Part shown: positions 12,867-24,348 of the stretch, in pieces
Numbering within the stretch: the first letter of the stretch is position 1
How the letters are laid out: each line of letters begins with the position of its first letter
NCBI GenBank assembly: GCA_905182985.1
Contig: CAJJDN010000039.1
Coordinates: forward strand, 186,001 to 250,000
From: Paramecium sonneborni
Taxonomy: Eukaryota; Ciliophora; Oligohymenophorea; Peniculida; Parameciidae
DNA: 64,000 nt
Direction of reading: 5' to 3'
Translations under genes and position numbers: made by a program
The notes under the pieces: model-generated
What the model saw: only the letters and a program-made list of their open reading frames with translations
The model's database searches: none
What the model was told of the DNA's origin: nothing

Positions 12867-13963
12867 TCACATCTATGGGTTGGCTGGCGATTCAACAATC
12901 GGAATAGAATCATGAAGGGAGTCAGTAGAATTTTAAATAGAATTTGGTATCATAGGGGTAGTAGTAGAATCACTTTAAGTAAGACTGTTAGATTGCGACA
13001 CAGCTGCTTATTTTAAATCAAAGCAACTAAATATTATTTTTGAAAAAGGTGTACCAATTCTGTAAAGTCTTTATTTATATTTGTTTATTCAGATGCTTGC
13101 TTTTTAATTGCTCATGCTCATACTTGTTATACAATTTTAATTGCTTCATCATTTTTTTAAACCATTTGCATAAATAAACCTACTTACAGGTAGGTCTTTG
13201 TTAATGAGGCTTTGTGAGCATAGCATATAATAAAATCTATAAATCTTCATTCAGTCTTTCATTCACTTAAACTTCTTATTGAGGTTTATGTAAATGCAAT
13301 AATTCCTAACATAATTCACATTCTTACATAAACAACGACACCTAATGACCATATATCCACTTTATGATCATAATCTTGATTTAATAACATTTCTGGAGCT
13401 GCATATCCAATTGTGCCTTGCTGTTCTGAAATAAAAAACTGATCACAATTCAGTTAAATTGCACTTCCAAAATCACAAATCTTATAAACACCATTATCAA
13501 TCAAGATATTGTCAGGCTTATTACCTATATATATATACTTTTATGTCTCTATGAATTATGTTATTATTGTGAAGGTAATCTATTCCATCCAGTATCTAAT
13601 GAAAACAATCGAAGATATTATTCTCTCCAAACAAGACTTTTTGTGAACTCAATGTGCCTTAGTTACAATACTCTAAGACTAAATAAAGAAACGAATCATC
13701 TTCAAAGGTCTCATACAATTTAACGACATTCTTATGATTTAGATTCATATGAATTAGAATCTCTCTCTTCATGCTCAAAGCAAATTAAGGATCATCCAAG
13801 AGTTCTTTCAAAATCTACACCTATATGTTGTCAATACAATCTTCATTGCACACAATTGATTTTTCATCATGTCTTTTACTAACACGACCTAACTCATATT
13901 TCCTTATCCCAATGCCTATATGTACTAGTATCGTGTTGTGTTTGAGACATAGTTTTACAACAT
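12867..13963 (-). CDS. serine/threonine protein kinase
   Basis: 333 residues in five exons (introns 13815-13837, 13517-13538, 13306-13327 and 13027-13054). All kinase landmarks are present: glycine loop ALGQGNMSQVVLV, catalytic lysine in CAMKI, HRDIKPDN, CDFGSA, a TIGYAAPEM activation segment and DIWSLGVVVYELL. The 100-residue tail is Ser/Thr/Gln-rich and disordered-looking. The glycine loop becomes visible only when the start is placed at MLQNYVSNTTRY, separating this gene from the one upstream. The subfamily is uncertain; a CDPK-like or other CAMK-group lineage without its own EF-hands is possible. Only 21 bp separate it from the EF-hand-like gene upstream on the same strand. Confidence 0.85.
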
Positions 13964-13984
13964 TTAAATATTATTATATAAACT

Positions 13985-14449
13985 TCACATCTTCAATTTA
14001 CATTCAATAAATATCTAACGCAACTCTTCTTCCCCAATCCCTTAATTTAATATTTTATCCTCATCCTGATAAAGACTATCATTATTAATGTTCAACATTT
14101 CCTACCAATTAACATATTCAAGTACCATTATCAGCTCTTCTTCTATTGGTTTCTTCATCACACTTTAAACTGCTTTTGCAATATCTAATACCCCTATAAT
14201 TTCAGATTCTTAATTCATCTTCAGAAAATTCCAGATATATTTGAAATTGCCCTCTTGAATTGTATTTAATTCTTTCGTATTATTATTCTTTTTCTTTTTT
14301 TCAACTTTCACTGAGCTTTAAGTTACCTAAATCTAGGTTTATATTTTAGGATTTGTTAATTAAGTTCTTTCCTTTTTTTAACTTGAGTTTTTCTTGTTAA
14401 ACACAAATGATTTTAGTTCATCTTCCAAGAACTATTCATTCTGGTTCAT
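13985..14449 (-). CDS. divergent EF-hand-like protein
   Basis: Single-exon frame of 154 residues ending at TGA 13985-13987, 21 bp before the kinase start. The first 50 residues are basic and Gln/Lys-rich (VKVEKKKKNNNTKE). The rest resembles a degenerate calmodulin-type lobe: FKYIWNFLKMNQESEIIGVLDIAKAVQ has helix-loop-helix layout with the wrong loop residues for calcium, and INQGIGEEELRQIF resembles the last EF-hand. Function is unknown. Closeness to the kinase might mean co-regulation, but Paramecium genes are packed this way regardless of function. Confidence 0.5.
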
Positions 14450-15132
14450 TTATTTAAATTCAATTAATTATTTATTTCACCACACTTTTCTTAATAAACC
14501 AAACATATACTACTTTTAACTATGGTTTAAATTAAAGCATAAACATTATTATTTAATATTCTCAACAATTTACCAAACTATTCTCTTATTTATGATCCAA
14601 AAATATATTGTAATTTCTGATATTCCAATCATAGAAAGCTTGTAAATTCTAGAATTCTTAGAGACTCTCTATAAAATTACTTCTTTTTCTTTAAATTCTA
14701 ATATGTCCTATTTGATAACAAGTTTTTTTTGAAATTAATCTACTAATTTATAATCTAATTAAATAATTAAAATTATTTACTAAACCTTGAAGCTATTGTA
14801 AATAAATACAATGTTAATCAATAAAATCATTATTTTAATATAATCTACTTTAAGAAAATATACATAATAATGATTCTATAGTAGAAAACAAAATTGGATG
14901 GATTATCGAGGTCTAAATTAATAAAGTCATATACATTAAGATTTTATTATTATTTTAGATGATTTCACATAGATTTAATCATGTTATTAAAATAGAATTG
15001 GTAAATTTCTTGAAAATTTGATGATTTCGACAATTTTGTAGTATTTTTTTGCAATTTTTATGATTAATATATTTTATTATGTTTGGAGAACCATAACTAT
15101 AATAATTATATAGCCCTGTCAAGAGATAATTA
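14450..15132. other. intergenic, no gene seen
   Basis: Strongly AT-rich spacer between the divergent start at 14449 and the plus-strand gene at 15133. I found no conserved reading frame or RNA gene. At 683 bp it is long for this window. Confidence 0.5.
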
Positions 15133-15495
15133 ATGATGCAACGAATTATAAATAATATGAATGAGATCTCAAAACCTGTGTCTACTTCACCTATAAAAAG
15201 GAGAATACGAATTTAATCAAATCGTATAGACTATAGGAAAAATTTGAGTATGGCAGAAAATGATACAAATAGAAACATTACTGAACCTAATAATATAGAA
15301 ATAAAGAAATTGATTAAAATAAAAGCCAATCGTAAGATGTCTCAAGATTAGATGCATCCTAAATCTCCACCTATGTTACCATCATTATTTGAAATCACCT
15401 TTTAAAATCCCTTTTTTGGACAATTTTCATAAAGAAAACCATAATATTAAAGACCAACAGAATTTTAAGCCTTAGTATATAAACGAAAATCATGA
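15133..15495 (+). CDS. small basic protein, unknown
   Basis: One exon of 120 residues (MMQRIINNMNEISKPV...) ending at TGA 15493-15495. It is rich in Lys, Arg, Asn and Gln, with a proline-bearing centre (HPKSPPMLPSLFE) and no hydrophobic segment. No family recognised. It converges on the katanin pseudogene, whose former stop is 18 bp away, and an alternative start lies at the second Met. Coding status rests on length and composition only. Confidence 0.45.
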
Positions 15496-15513
15496 CTAAT
15501 TAATTAATTATTA

Positions 15514-16786
15514 TCAATATGATCCACTTTCTTTCTCCCATTTTAAATATTGGTTTTCGAATATGGTTTAATTTAGTTCATTGCTTCCATAAAATCTATT
15601 ATTTTAATAACAAGGCATCATCATATGATGTCATGTTCGATTATTTTTTTTTTAACTGTTCTAACACTAACTTATATACCTGAAATTTCACGAAAGAGTC
15701 TTTTTAGTAGTTTTATAGCGGCTTCTTTACAAACAAATTTTATGTCACTGCCATTATAATTTTAAAGAGCTTCTTAAAGTTGAGGATAATTAAAATTATC
15801 ACTTTTTTTTATGGTATATAACAACAAACATTGAATCTCTTGATTCTTAATCAGGTAAAGGGATATAAATTTGTAAATTTATAATAAAATTACTCTTTTT
15901 TCTAAATCACATAACAAATTTGAAACGGCTAATAAAAAGACTCTTTTCTTTGATTTTAATAAACCATAAATATTTCATATCGATAAATATTTTCCTTGAT
16001 TCATAATGTCTTGCTAAATCAAAAAAGAACACGAATCCACTTTTAATTTTTTTCTCTCCATTTAGAAGCAACTGATGAAGTTTAAACATTAAAAATTTTA
16101 TCTTACATTTTCTAACATTGTTTTACTAGTTCATAATTAAACACCTTCTCATAGATATTTAAGAGGTACTAAGATACCTTCTTTAAGCAATCTCTTAGCT
16201 TATCAAAAACTGTTATATCAGAAAACTTCACATTTGGATTTTCCGAACAAATATCGCTTTAAAAATAAGCTGTTAGTCAGAATAATTAGTTAATCCTTTT
16301 AAAACTCTTTGATCAAACCAATCTTTATGATTTGTATCGTCATTATTTTATTTAAAAAAATCAGGTTCATTTTTTGCATCTTTATAATTATTATCCTTTT
16401 CTTTTGATTATTAAGTACTTTTTTTATTTGAATCAGTAGTGTTTTGATTATTGGAATTAATACTTTTATTATTACTGCTTATTCCAGAACTTGGAATTCA
16501 AGTTACTTTGCCCATCCCCCTTTTTAACATTTTTTTGAGGCTTCATGATTTTCATTTCATAAAACTATTCAAATTGATATAGTATCATATATAAATCTAT
16601 ATTATCTGTTACATTATCTTAATTCAATGTTAAATTTGATTCTGACCCTAATTTTGTTGCTGATTCAATATAACCACAATTCACAAGATAACATTGAATA
16701 AGTATGATAACATTCTTTCTATGATCTTTGATTTTCTATTCTTCGCTTAAGCGGGATTCTGAATCAATTTTGATTTTATTTAACAT
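15514..16786 (-). pseudogene. decayed katanin p60-like (LisH + AAA ATPase) gene
   Basis: The 5' half still reads as a LisH-type N-terminus (NVIILIQCYLVNCGYIESATKL), as in katanin p60 A-like 2. Downstream, katanin landmarks appear in order but in shifting frames: NPNVKFSDI, LKEGILVPLKY, SSVASKWR, FDLARHYES and IFID. Next come LAVSNL-like and LEKRVILL, PLPDQESRDSMF, NGSDIKFVCKEAAIK and a terminal DFMEAMNQIKPYSKTNIQ. The Walker A stretch is reduced to something like TSKTML, the GPPGTGK residues are gone, and the Walker B DEID continuation is missing. Several TGA codons and frameshifts cannot be removed with plausible introns. Family members sever microtubules; this copy should be inactive. Its old ATG is 5 bp from the divergent lipase ATG. 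Confidence 0.8.
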
Positions 16787-16791
16787 AATTA

Positions 16792-18768
16792 ATGAGACAA
16801 GTACAAGGATTGAATCGTGTGCCAAGCGTAGAGAATTACGATCTATTCAATAAAATATATTAAAAGTCTAAGTTAGCTAGAACTTAACAATCTTCTTAAG
16901 ATTTACTTTATGAGGGTGATCAGTATCGTATTTAATAAAGCTAATAAATGTTGGTTGAGTATCTAAAAGATCTAAATGAGATGATTGAAGATGTAGTAAG
17001 ATTAGTAGATTAACTACATTCACTTAATGAATAAGAAGTAAATAGTCTCTTCCAACATCTAAAAAAACAATTACGTAATCTAAAGTCCGTCATTTAATCA
17101 ATAATGGATCTTATGTTAGGGAAAGGAAAGTCACCATTTCAAGCTCAAAAACCATCTCATGTCAATATTGTCATGGTTAATACAATCAGAACATATTTGG
17201 TTGAAGTGTATATTCCAAATTTGTTAGAGACAGCAAAATATGCTTTAGACAATTTTGAAGGCTATAAAGAAACATTTTTAAAAGATATCAAAATAGCATC
17301 TACTTAGTTAATAATGATAAATCTAATATTTGGAGCATCAGTTGATATCGATAAAAACTCTCTTTTTTCTTTAGATAAGAATCATAAAGATTGGAAAGAA
17401 TTATATCAAATTTGTGAAAGAAAATCATTGGGAGATGTTGAGAGAATTAACTAATCATTTAATAATTTTGCCAATACCATATTAATTGGACATGCCATCA
17501 TGGGAAAAAGTAGTCGATTCAAGAATGAAATATTAAAAAAGATATAATTAGCCATTAATAGTGTTTATTATCAAATTTTTGATGCAAAAAAAGAAGCCTT
17601 TACAAATATGAGTTAAATGAAGGCTTAAAATGCAATCGAAGTTATGAATATGATTGAATCTCCTGCAATCAAAAAAATTATGGCTATGGCTTATCCTAAA
17701 ATTAAAGTTAACTGTAAAATTTATATTGATCCTGTTGTCACTCCTATATCAATTTAATGGATTAATAATTAATTAAAAACTGGATAATTAAATAAAGTAA
17801 CATCCCAATAAATTAAATTAATAAACGAAGAATTACATCTTGATCCGAATGCAAAGTCAATTTTACATAAATTTGATCCATAAAAACTAAGAATTCGAAT
17901 TTTATGTAATTCTTCTATAGATGATACAAGCAGTTCATGGTTTTCTAATTAATAATAACATATATTACATGATACAATTTTAGTTCATATTCATGGAGGT
18001 GGATTTATCGCTCATTCTAGTTCAAGCCACTAATCTTACACTAGAGAATGGGCTATAAAATTAGGAATTCCAATATTTTCTATAGATTATTCATTAGCAC
18101 CAAAATATCCTTATCCGTAAGGTTTAGATGATATTTGGTAAGCCTATAATTGGATATTAATTTATTGTTACAAACATTTTGGTATATATAAATAATTAAA
18201 TTTTATAGATATATAACCTAAACGAATAATTGTAGCAGGTGATTCAGCAGGAGGTAATTTAGCTTGTGCATTGACTGGATTAGCAATTAAAATGGGTTAA
18301 AGAGTTCCTGATGGATTATTTATGGCCTATCCTGCCTTAGACTTAAGATTTAATTTCACTCCATCATATTTGCATGCATTAACTGATAAAATAATTAGTC
18401 ATACTATTTTGGGAATCTGTGTAGAATCTTATGCATAAAACCCTTTAACTTAATTAAGCAGTGATCCATTTATTAACCCTATTTTACTTTCTGATGAAAT
18501 ACTTGCCAAATTTCCACCTACCAGACTTATGTGTGGAACAAATGATCCATTGCATGATAACACTTGGGCTTTTGCTTCAAGACTTTTGTAATTTTTATAT
18601 TTATTTATTTTTAGAAAAATTTAAAAAAATGTTCAATTTACTATTTATGATTAAATTTGTCATGGCTTTTTATGTTATAAAACAATCAAAGGCATGCAAG
18701 AAATTTAAGTTTGTATTGATGATGCTGTAGCCTACATGTAAGAACTTATAAATTTATCTAAATCTTGA
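16792..18768 (+). CDS. hormone-sensitive-lipase family esterase
   Basis: 649 residues, one intron (18588-18614, 27 nt). The C-terminal half is an alpha/beta hydrolase of the HSL family: oxyanion motif HIHGGGFIAHSS, catalytic serine in GDSAGGNLACA, an Asp region MCGTNDPLHDN and catalytic His in ICHGFL. The N-terminal 300 residues match the helical regulatory domain typical of eukaryotic HSL (SPFQAQKPSHVNIVMVNTIR) rather than short bacterial homologues. Expected role is hydrolysis of diacylglycerol or sterol esters in the cytosol or on lipid droplets. The start MRQVQGLNRVPSVENYDLF is only 5 bp from the divergent dead katanin ATG, so its promoter probably overlaps the pseudogene. Confidence 0.9.
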
Positions 18769-18803
18769 AATACTCATTAAATATAAATAAAAGATATTAT
18801 TCA

Positions 18804-19001
18804 TCAATCATCATTATTTATTACACTCTCATCTAACAATTTAATCATTATTCTCAAATCTTTCTTTAATTAATTAAACTTAGCCTAATCATCCTAACTT
18901 TCAATATAAGTTTTGAATCTATTTTTCATAAACATTTAAAGCCCATTTCTGAAAGGTAAGTAATCTGCATGTTCAAACAGATTTTTACTCTATTTTGCCA
19001 T
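18804..19001 (-). CDS. 65-residue protein, unknown
   Basis: Small single-exon frame MAKQSKNLFEHADYLPFRNG... ending ...LLDESVINNDD at TGA 18804-18806. Charged and mostly helical, with no membrane span. The composition is clearly protein-like, with few runs of Ile/Asn. It lies just downstream of NOM1 (30 bp) on the same strand and converges with the lipase gene. No family recognised. Confidence 0.5.
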
Positions 19002-19031
19002 TATATCTATTGTAATACTAAAAATTATTAT

Positions 19032-21131
19032 TCAATTTACTTACTTTTATAAAAAATTTTATATAACTATACACAAAAATTAAGCTTAAATTTCTAATAA
19101 TTCTTCATAATTAAACCATTTTAATAAAAGTAAATTTAGACTCTCTTTCTTTAATAAATTGGAACAAAATTTAGCAATATTTATTATTTTTCTTATACTG
19201 TAGTTTTCTAATAATTTAAACTTATCCCATAACATATATTGAAAAGCTTATTTCATTCCTCTTTCCCAATTTATTAAATAATGAGCTAATTCTTAGTAAT
19301 AGGGATTATAAGTTTTCTCATTTCCACACATTTCAACAATTACCAAACATACATCCTGCTTTTTCTTTTTTAAATAACCAAGTTTGTCTAAATTTTAAGC
19401 AGCTTCAAATAAATCATCAGCTCCCATTATTATAATGAATGCAGTCTTACGAGTTTCAGTTACCATTTTTTAATCAATAGCAAGTTGCTCTAACTTTTCT
19501 AATTTGATATTTTTTTTTTATTATTTAAATTCTTAAAATAATTAACTCTATTCTTCATTAGTTACAATAGGTTTCCACCAATTATTACTCAAAAATTAAG
19601 ATTCTTAACTAAAATCAAATCCTTAACAAAATATTCTATGAATCAATTTTTATGTTCTTTATTTATACCAATTTAAAATAAACTCCAATCTTTCTGATTA
19701 ACTTGTTATCTTTTTATTTAATCTTAAATCATCTAAGGTCATAAGTAAAAATTTTGTTCTTGATTCACTTGCATTTTAAAATGCTTATTTAATATCTTCA
19801 ATAATCATTTTTAGAATTGCTGGATTATCCTATCTTATTTTCTTCCCACAATATTAAATAATCAATATTAAATTTTCAACATTATCTGCAGTTTAATTTT
19901 TCAACAAATATTTTATAAATTCCTTAATGAATTACAATGATATTGATTCAAATAAATACCAATGACAGAATATTAATGTTATATTTTTAATTTCATGATT
20001 AACAGGAGCAGCTCTTAATTTAAGTATTACCTATTTAATCAATTCACCAAAAAACAAATTATCATATAATTAATGAAAATAACTAGAAGATGCAATTATA
20101 CAGGTCAGTAGGTATGGTAATAGTGCAATAGGTTTTATTGTAGATTAAACAATTTATTAACCAAATACTAAACCTACAATTTGTTTAGGATGTTAATTAA
20201 AAATTTTATCAATTTCATCTACAATATTATTTATATTTGCTTCTGAAATTTTGTTTAAGTTTCTATTCAAAAGTTTTCGAACTTCCATAAGCTGATTTTC
20301 ATCATATTATATTTCTTGAACTTATTAAAACTCTTATTCTTTTTATGGTTCACTTTATTCTTGATTATTAATAGGCGTTTACTATTTTTATAAAACATTT
20401 TTTTGTATTTTTTGATTTAATTCTTCAGATTCTTCTTCATTCTAATCTGATTAATAGCTTTCTTCTTATTCCATTTCCTCTTCATCTTCATCTGGTTAAA
20501 TTTCATCATCATCTATATCATCATCATCATCATAATTTTCTTAATCTTCAATCAAATCATGACTCTATTCTTATTCATCTTGATCTTCAATTATATTTTC
20601 TTCATCATCTTCCTCCATTTCTTCTTCTTAAACTAATTCATTACTTAATTCATCAGAATATTGTTCTGAATTCTAATTCAAGCTTTAATCTTAATCTTCT
20701 TCATTTTATTCCTTCTTTTAAAAAGCTAAATAGTTTTAAGGTTTATCTTTTTCTTTAACACTTTTATCAATATGATCTAAAAAATCGAACAAATCCTCTT
20801 CTAACCCATCTTCCATAATTTATACCTTTGGTAATCTATTCTATTTCAATTTTAACTTTTTAGTTAATCTCTCAATTTCTTTTTCTTCTTATAAAATCTC
20901 TTGCTGCAATTTTAATTTACTTTTTTAATCTATTTCTTTATTACTAGAATTTTATGTCTTCTTCACTTATTTTTACTATTATAAATTTTATTATTTTGGT
21001 ATTTATTAATTTTGTTATTCTTAGTTTTATGTTTTTAGTTATTTATAATGTTCACTCTGTTTATCAATATAAACACCTTAATTTTACCAATTTCGCTATT
21101 AATTAATTTACATATGTTTCTATTTTTTCAT
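19032..21131 (-). CDS. NOM1/Sgd1-type nucleolar MIF4G-MA3 protein
   Basis: 699 residues without an intron. A Gln/Lys-rich start is followed by a long acidic block (QEEEMEEDDEEN, DDDDIDDDEI). Next come a MIF4G helical domain (VRKLLNRNLNKISEANINNIVDE; FDFSQESQFLSNNWWKPI) and an MA3 domain (TETRKTAFIIIMGADDLFEA; EKTYNPYYQELAHYL; FQYMLWDKFK). The order and the MA3 lines fit NOM1 (yeast Sgd1), a nucleolar factor needed for 18S rRNA maturation that can recruit an RNA helicase. The first ATG after an upstream TGA was used as start; Met7 is an alternative. 134 bp from the divergent MRT4 gene, another ribosome-assembly factor. Confidence 0.85.
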
Positions 21132-21265
21132 GATTTTTTTTTCTTTTCTCATCTTCTTACGATTAAAAACATTGAATTCTGGTTTAATTTATTGAAATCT
21201 TTCATGATGATCATCCTATTAAAGGTTTTCATTTTTCTTCACCATAATTAAATTAATTGATTAAA

Positions 21266-21976
21266 ATGCCAATTACAAAAAGAAAGAAGACTTAAGTGCT
21301 AACAAAAACTAAAAAGAAAACTCCAGAAAAGAAAGAATTACTTGTTAAGAAACTAAAATAAAGCCTTAAAAAATACTAAAGAGCAATTGTATTTCAATAC
21401 AAAAATCTGTCCACAAATCCTTTAAAAGAGATTTAATAAGCATGGAAGGCTGATTCAAAACTTTTTATTGGCAAAAACAAAGTTATGTAAGTTGGCTTAG
21501 GCAAAAATGAAGAATAAAGTGCTACCAAAAATTCCTACCTTCTCTCTCCAGTAATTAAAATTTTATATTCTCAGTTTCTAAAAGGTGAAACAGGACTTCT
21601 TTTAACAAATAAAACTCTTCAAGAGATCTAAGAGTACTGTGATACATACAAAATTCCTGAATTTGCAAGAGCTGGCCATATATCTGATTAAACTATAGTC
21701 TTAAAAGAAGGAATAGACACCTTAAAAAATTTTGCTCATTCTATTGAACCATATTTAAGAAAATTAGGACTAAATACTTAATTAATAAATTAGCAAATAG
21801 TATTAAATGAAAAATTTATTATTGCTCAAGAAGGTAAACCTTTAACTGTTGAATAATCTAAGTTGTTGGTATTTATAATTAAATAAATTTAGCGATTAAT
21901 GAATTAAAAATTAGCCTATCTTGAAATCGTCCCACTTTGTGTTTTAGAAAAGAATGGAACATTCAAAAAATTGTGA
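21266..21976 (+). CDS. MRT4: MRT4 ribosome assembly factor (P0-like)
   Basis: 228 residues. MPITKRKKTQVLTKTKKKT is the usual basic start, followed by the uL10-like fold (IVFQYKNLSTNPLKEIQ, KLFIGKNKVMQVGLG, TGLLLTNKTLQEIQ). It ends as the family does, with a segment that lacks the acidic tail of P0. MRT4 holds the stalk-protein site on pre-60S particles in the nucleolus before P0 replaces it. A 24-nt GT..AG intron (21869-21892) is needed to give the family sequence SKLLRLMNQKLAYLEI. It is a multiple of three without an in-frame TGA, so retention would add 8 residues rather than stop translation. Confidence 0.9.
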
Positions 21977-21989
21977 ATATTATTCAATA

Positions 21990-22700
21990 TAATTCTTCAC
22001 GAATAATTGGCAATTCTATTTCTTATACTGTTTTTTTCTGAAATCAATTTTGCCCATCGCTATTTTCTCATTTATTTTAAAGAAAATAATCAAATCTAAT
22101 TAATATTGTTGATTATCTGTTGTTTAATCACTTCTAAAATTATTTCTGACAATTTAGTATCAAGTAATTTTATCTTGATTAATAATTTTTACTTTTAATT
22201 AATTCCTCCCTTTATACCAATAACATCCTCTGTTCCTATTGCAAAAAGGATTTATATAATTTATTAAGATTTAAGATCTTGTAAATATTCTTAATTTTAT
22301 TTATCTTTTGTTCTATTTTTGATTTTATGTCTATTTTTTCATTAAACCTCAGAAATCGTAATCAGTTAACTAGACTTCATATCCAGATATCATTTTTAGC
22401 AACCTAATTAATTTACCATTAGATACAATATCACTATGGCAAATATACTTGTCTTATTTGGATTATTGTTTATATTCGAAATAAAGTTTCTTCCTTTTCC
22501 ATCTAAATTATAATGTATCAAGCAAGATTTTATTTTTTTTTTAATTTTTATTAATTTCTCCATTCTTATTTTTTATTAAACACTCTTTTTTTGTCTTCCT
22601 CAATTATTAATTTATTAAAATATCTAATTTTTAAATTTATAAAATATCATTTTATTTTTATTCCTTGTTCACTATTATTGAGCTAAAATATCAAAAAAAT
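21990..22700 (-). other. unresolved minus-strand coding-like region
   Basis: Protein-like stretches lie in several frames, for example MEKLIKIKKKIKSCL with NLDGKGRN, DIVSNGKLIRLLKMISGYEV and, further on, AIGTEDVIGIKGGI. I could not place introns that join them without meeting TGA. The stretches are convincing enough that a small gene (about 150-200 residues) or a decayed one is likely, but no family or start can be given. Confidence 0.3.
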
Positions 22701-23456
22701 TAAGAAAATCATATAAGAGCTTTTAAGATAATTAATGACTTCAAATTGTTAATTTATTTTTTTTAATTTTGCAAATATATTTTTGAAATATAATTATACG
22801 AATTCCATTATTTTATTCTAATTATTTCTCAACCAAATCATATTTAACAAAAGGGAATAAAAATTCTAAATTACTTATTAAGAATTTGATATTACAATAA
22901 TCTCTCATAGTATTGATTCGAAATCTTTTTTTACTTTTTTGATAAGTTCTTAGGCATCTGAATTAAAAAACATATAAAATATAAGGAAAATTGTCAATTA
23001 TAAAATTTTGATTATTTTAATATTAACTCTTTTGATAAATTTAAAATATGAATAAAATTTAAATTATCTTCGAGATTTAAGCTCCTCATTGTAATAAACT
23101 AATATAGTAACTAGTATGATTTTACTTTGTAATTATTTTTCTTATCATAAGAGTTCAACTATTTAATATTAAAAAAATTTCATTAAAACTAGCTTATAAA
23201 TTTCGAATTCGATCCAATCGATAAAAATTTTAATATAACTAATAACATATTTAGAAATATTATTTATGTTCTAAAAGATTTAATTATGTATTCATTTTAA
23301 TTTCAATTATATGGCATCTAATTTTAATTATAAATATTTTAATAACCAAGAGCCCATGATTTTTAAAAATATATTTGAGATATAATTATAGTTTGAGTAT
23401 GCATTAAATAGATCTAGTTATACATAAATATATTAGATAAATCATATACAGGACAT
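22701..23456. other. intergenic, no gene seen
   Basis: Very AT-rich. Long frames exist only because TGA is the sole stop codon and is rare in such DNA. No conserved segment, tRNA or intron-bounded exon was found. Confidence 0.5.
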
Positions 23457-23737
23457 TCATTCTCCAAATTCTTCAATATTAACTTGTTATATTTCATTAA
23501 AGTCTTCCTCAAAGTATAAATGTTTTGCATCCTTATTTTTGCAATTAGAACTTGGCTCTGCTAATGATTAACTCTATTATCTAGAAAAAGCTTTACTTTT
23601 TTGATCTAAGGAGGTTTTCTTTAGGATGCTTCATTTATTACTGCAATTTGCTCATCAGGAATATCATTAAAGAACATTTTGATCTTTTAGAAAATTGATT
23701 TTTTCTTTTTGAGTGGGGTACTTTGGATACTGCTCAT
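23457..23737 (-). CDS. 85-residue acidic-tailed protein, unknown
   Basis: Two exons joined by a 23-nt intron (23574-23596). The start is MSSIQSTPLKKKKSIFQKIK and the end is an acidic segment YFEEDFNEIQQVNIEEFGE. The intron is well supported: without it the frame runs into low-complexity sequence, and with it the coding length is a multiple of three. No domain recognised. A basic N-terminus and acidic C-terminus are the only clear traits. Confidence 0.55.
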
Positions 23738-23886
23738 TTTAAATATATATTATTAATAAATTTATAATCAATAATAGAAAAGATTTATATTTTATGAAAA
23801 TGACGCATTTATTTTTATTTGGCATTTATTTATGTTACGGTTATTTTAGAACAAACTTGAAAATATTTCTACATTCATATTCTTAA

Positions 23887-24120
23887 ATGGAAGAATGTTA
23901 TAAAAATACAGGAAACTTCATAAATGAATTGTTATAATAGGCTGAATAACGTGATTTTAATGAAGAATTTAAATGGCTTTAAAATTTTTGGAAAACTTCA
24001 ATTTTCAAATTCATCAATTCTTATGTCAAAAATCAAGCAGGAACTGAGTTTATTGGAGTAAATCATAAATCACTATCAAAAAGTAAAGTTGAATTAAATT
24101 AAGAAAAAACTTAATTGTGA
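23887..24120 (+). CDS. 77-residue protein, unknown; possible further exon
   Basis: Frame MEECYKNTGNFINELLQQAEQRDFNEEFKW... to TGA 24118-24120. A second protein-like stretch (QDDQATQITLQLHLIQIRAPSQ) continues at about 24181-24348 in another frame and ends in TGA 24346-24348. It may be a second exon, but the 60-bp gap has no intron of normal size. Function unknown. Confidence 0.4.
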
Positions 24121-24348
24121 AATAACAATTGGAGCGATGTAATTATCAATTTTCCTCAACAATGATTTTTCTCTAATATAGGTTAGGATGATTAAGCAAC
24201 TTAAATTACTCTATAATTACATCTCATATAAATAAGAGCTCCTTCATAATTATTGAATTTCTAGTAATTTTAAATAATTGAGATGTTTAATTTAAAGAGC
24301 AATTACTCTAATAATACTTAAGCACTAAATAAATTATTTTATATATGA

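Noticed and set aside
12867..14449. A single fused EF-hand-like/kinase gene whose kinase lacked the glycine loop and catalytic lysine
   Set aside because: Reading the kinase from the ATG at 13963 reveals both motifs in frame. The upstream frame ends in its own TGA, so these are two genes and the kinase is intact.
20450..20700. A simple-sequence TCATCA/TCTTCT tract as a microsatellite
   Set aside because: On the minus strand it encodes the acidic Asp/Glu region expected in NOM1, so it is coding.
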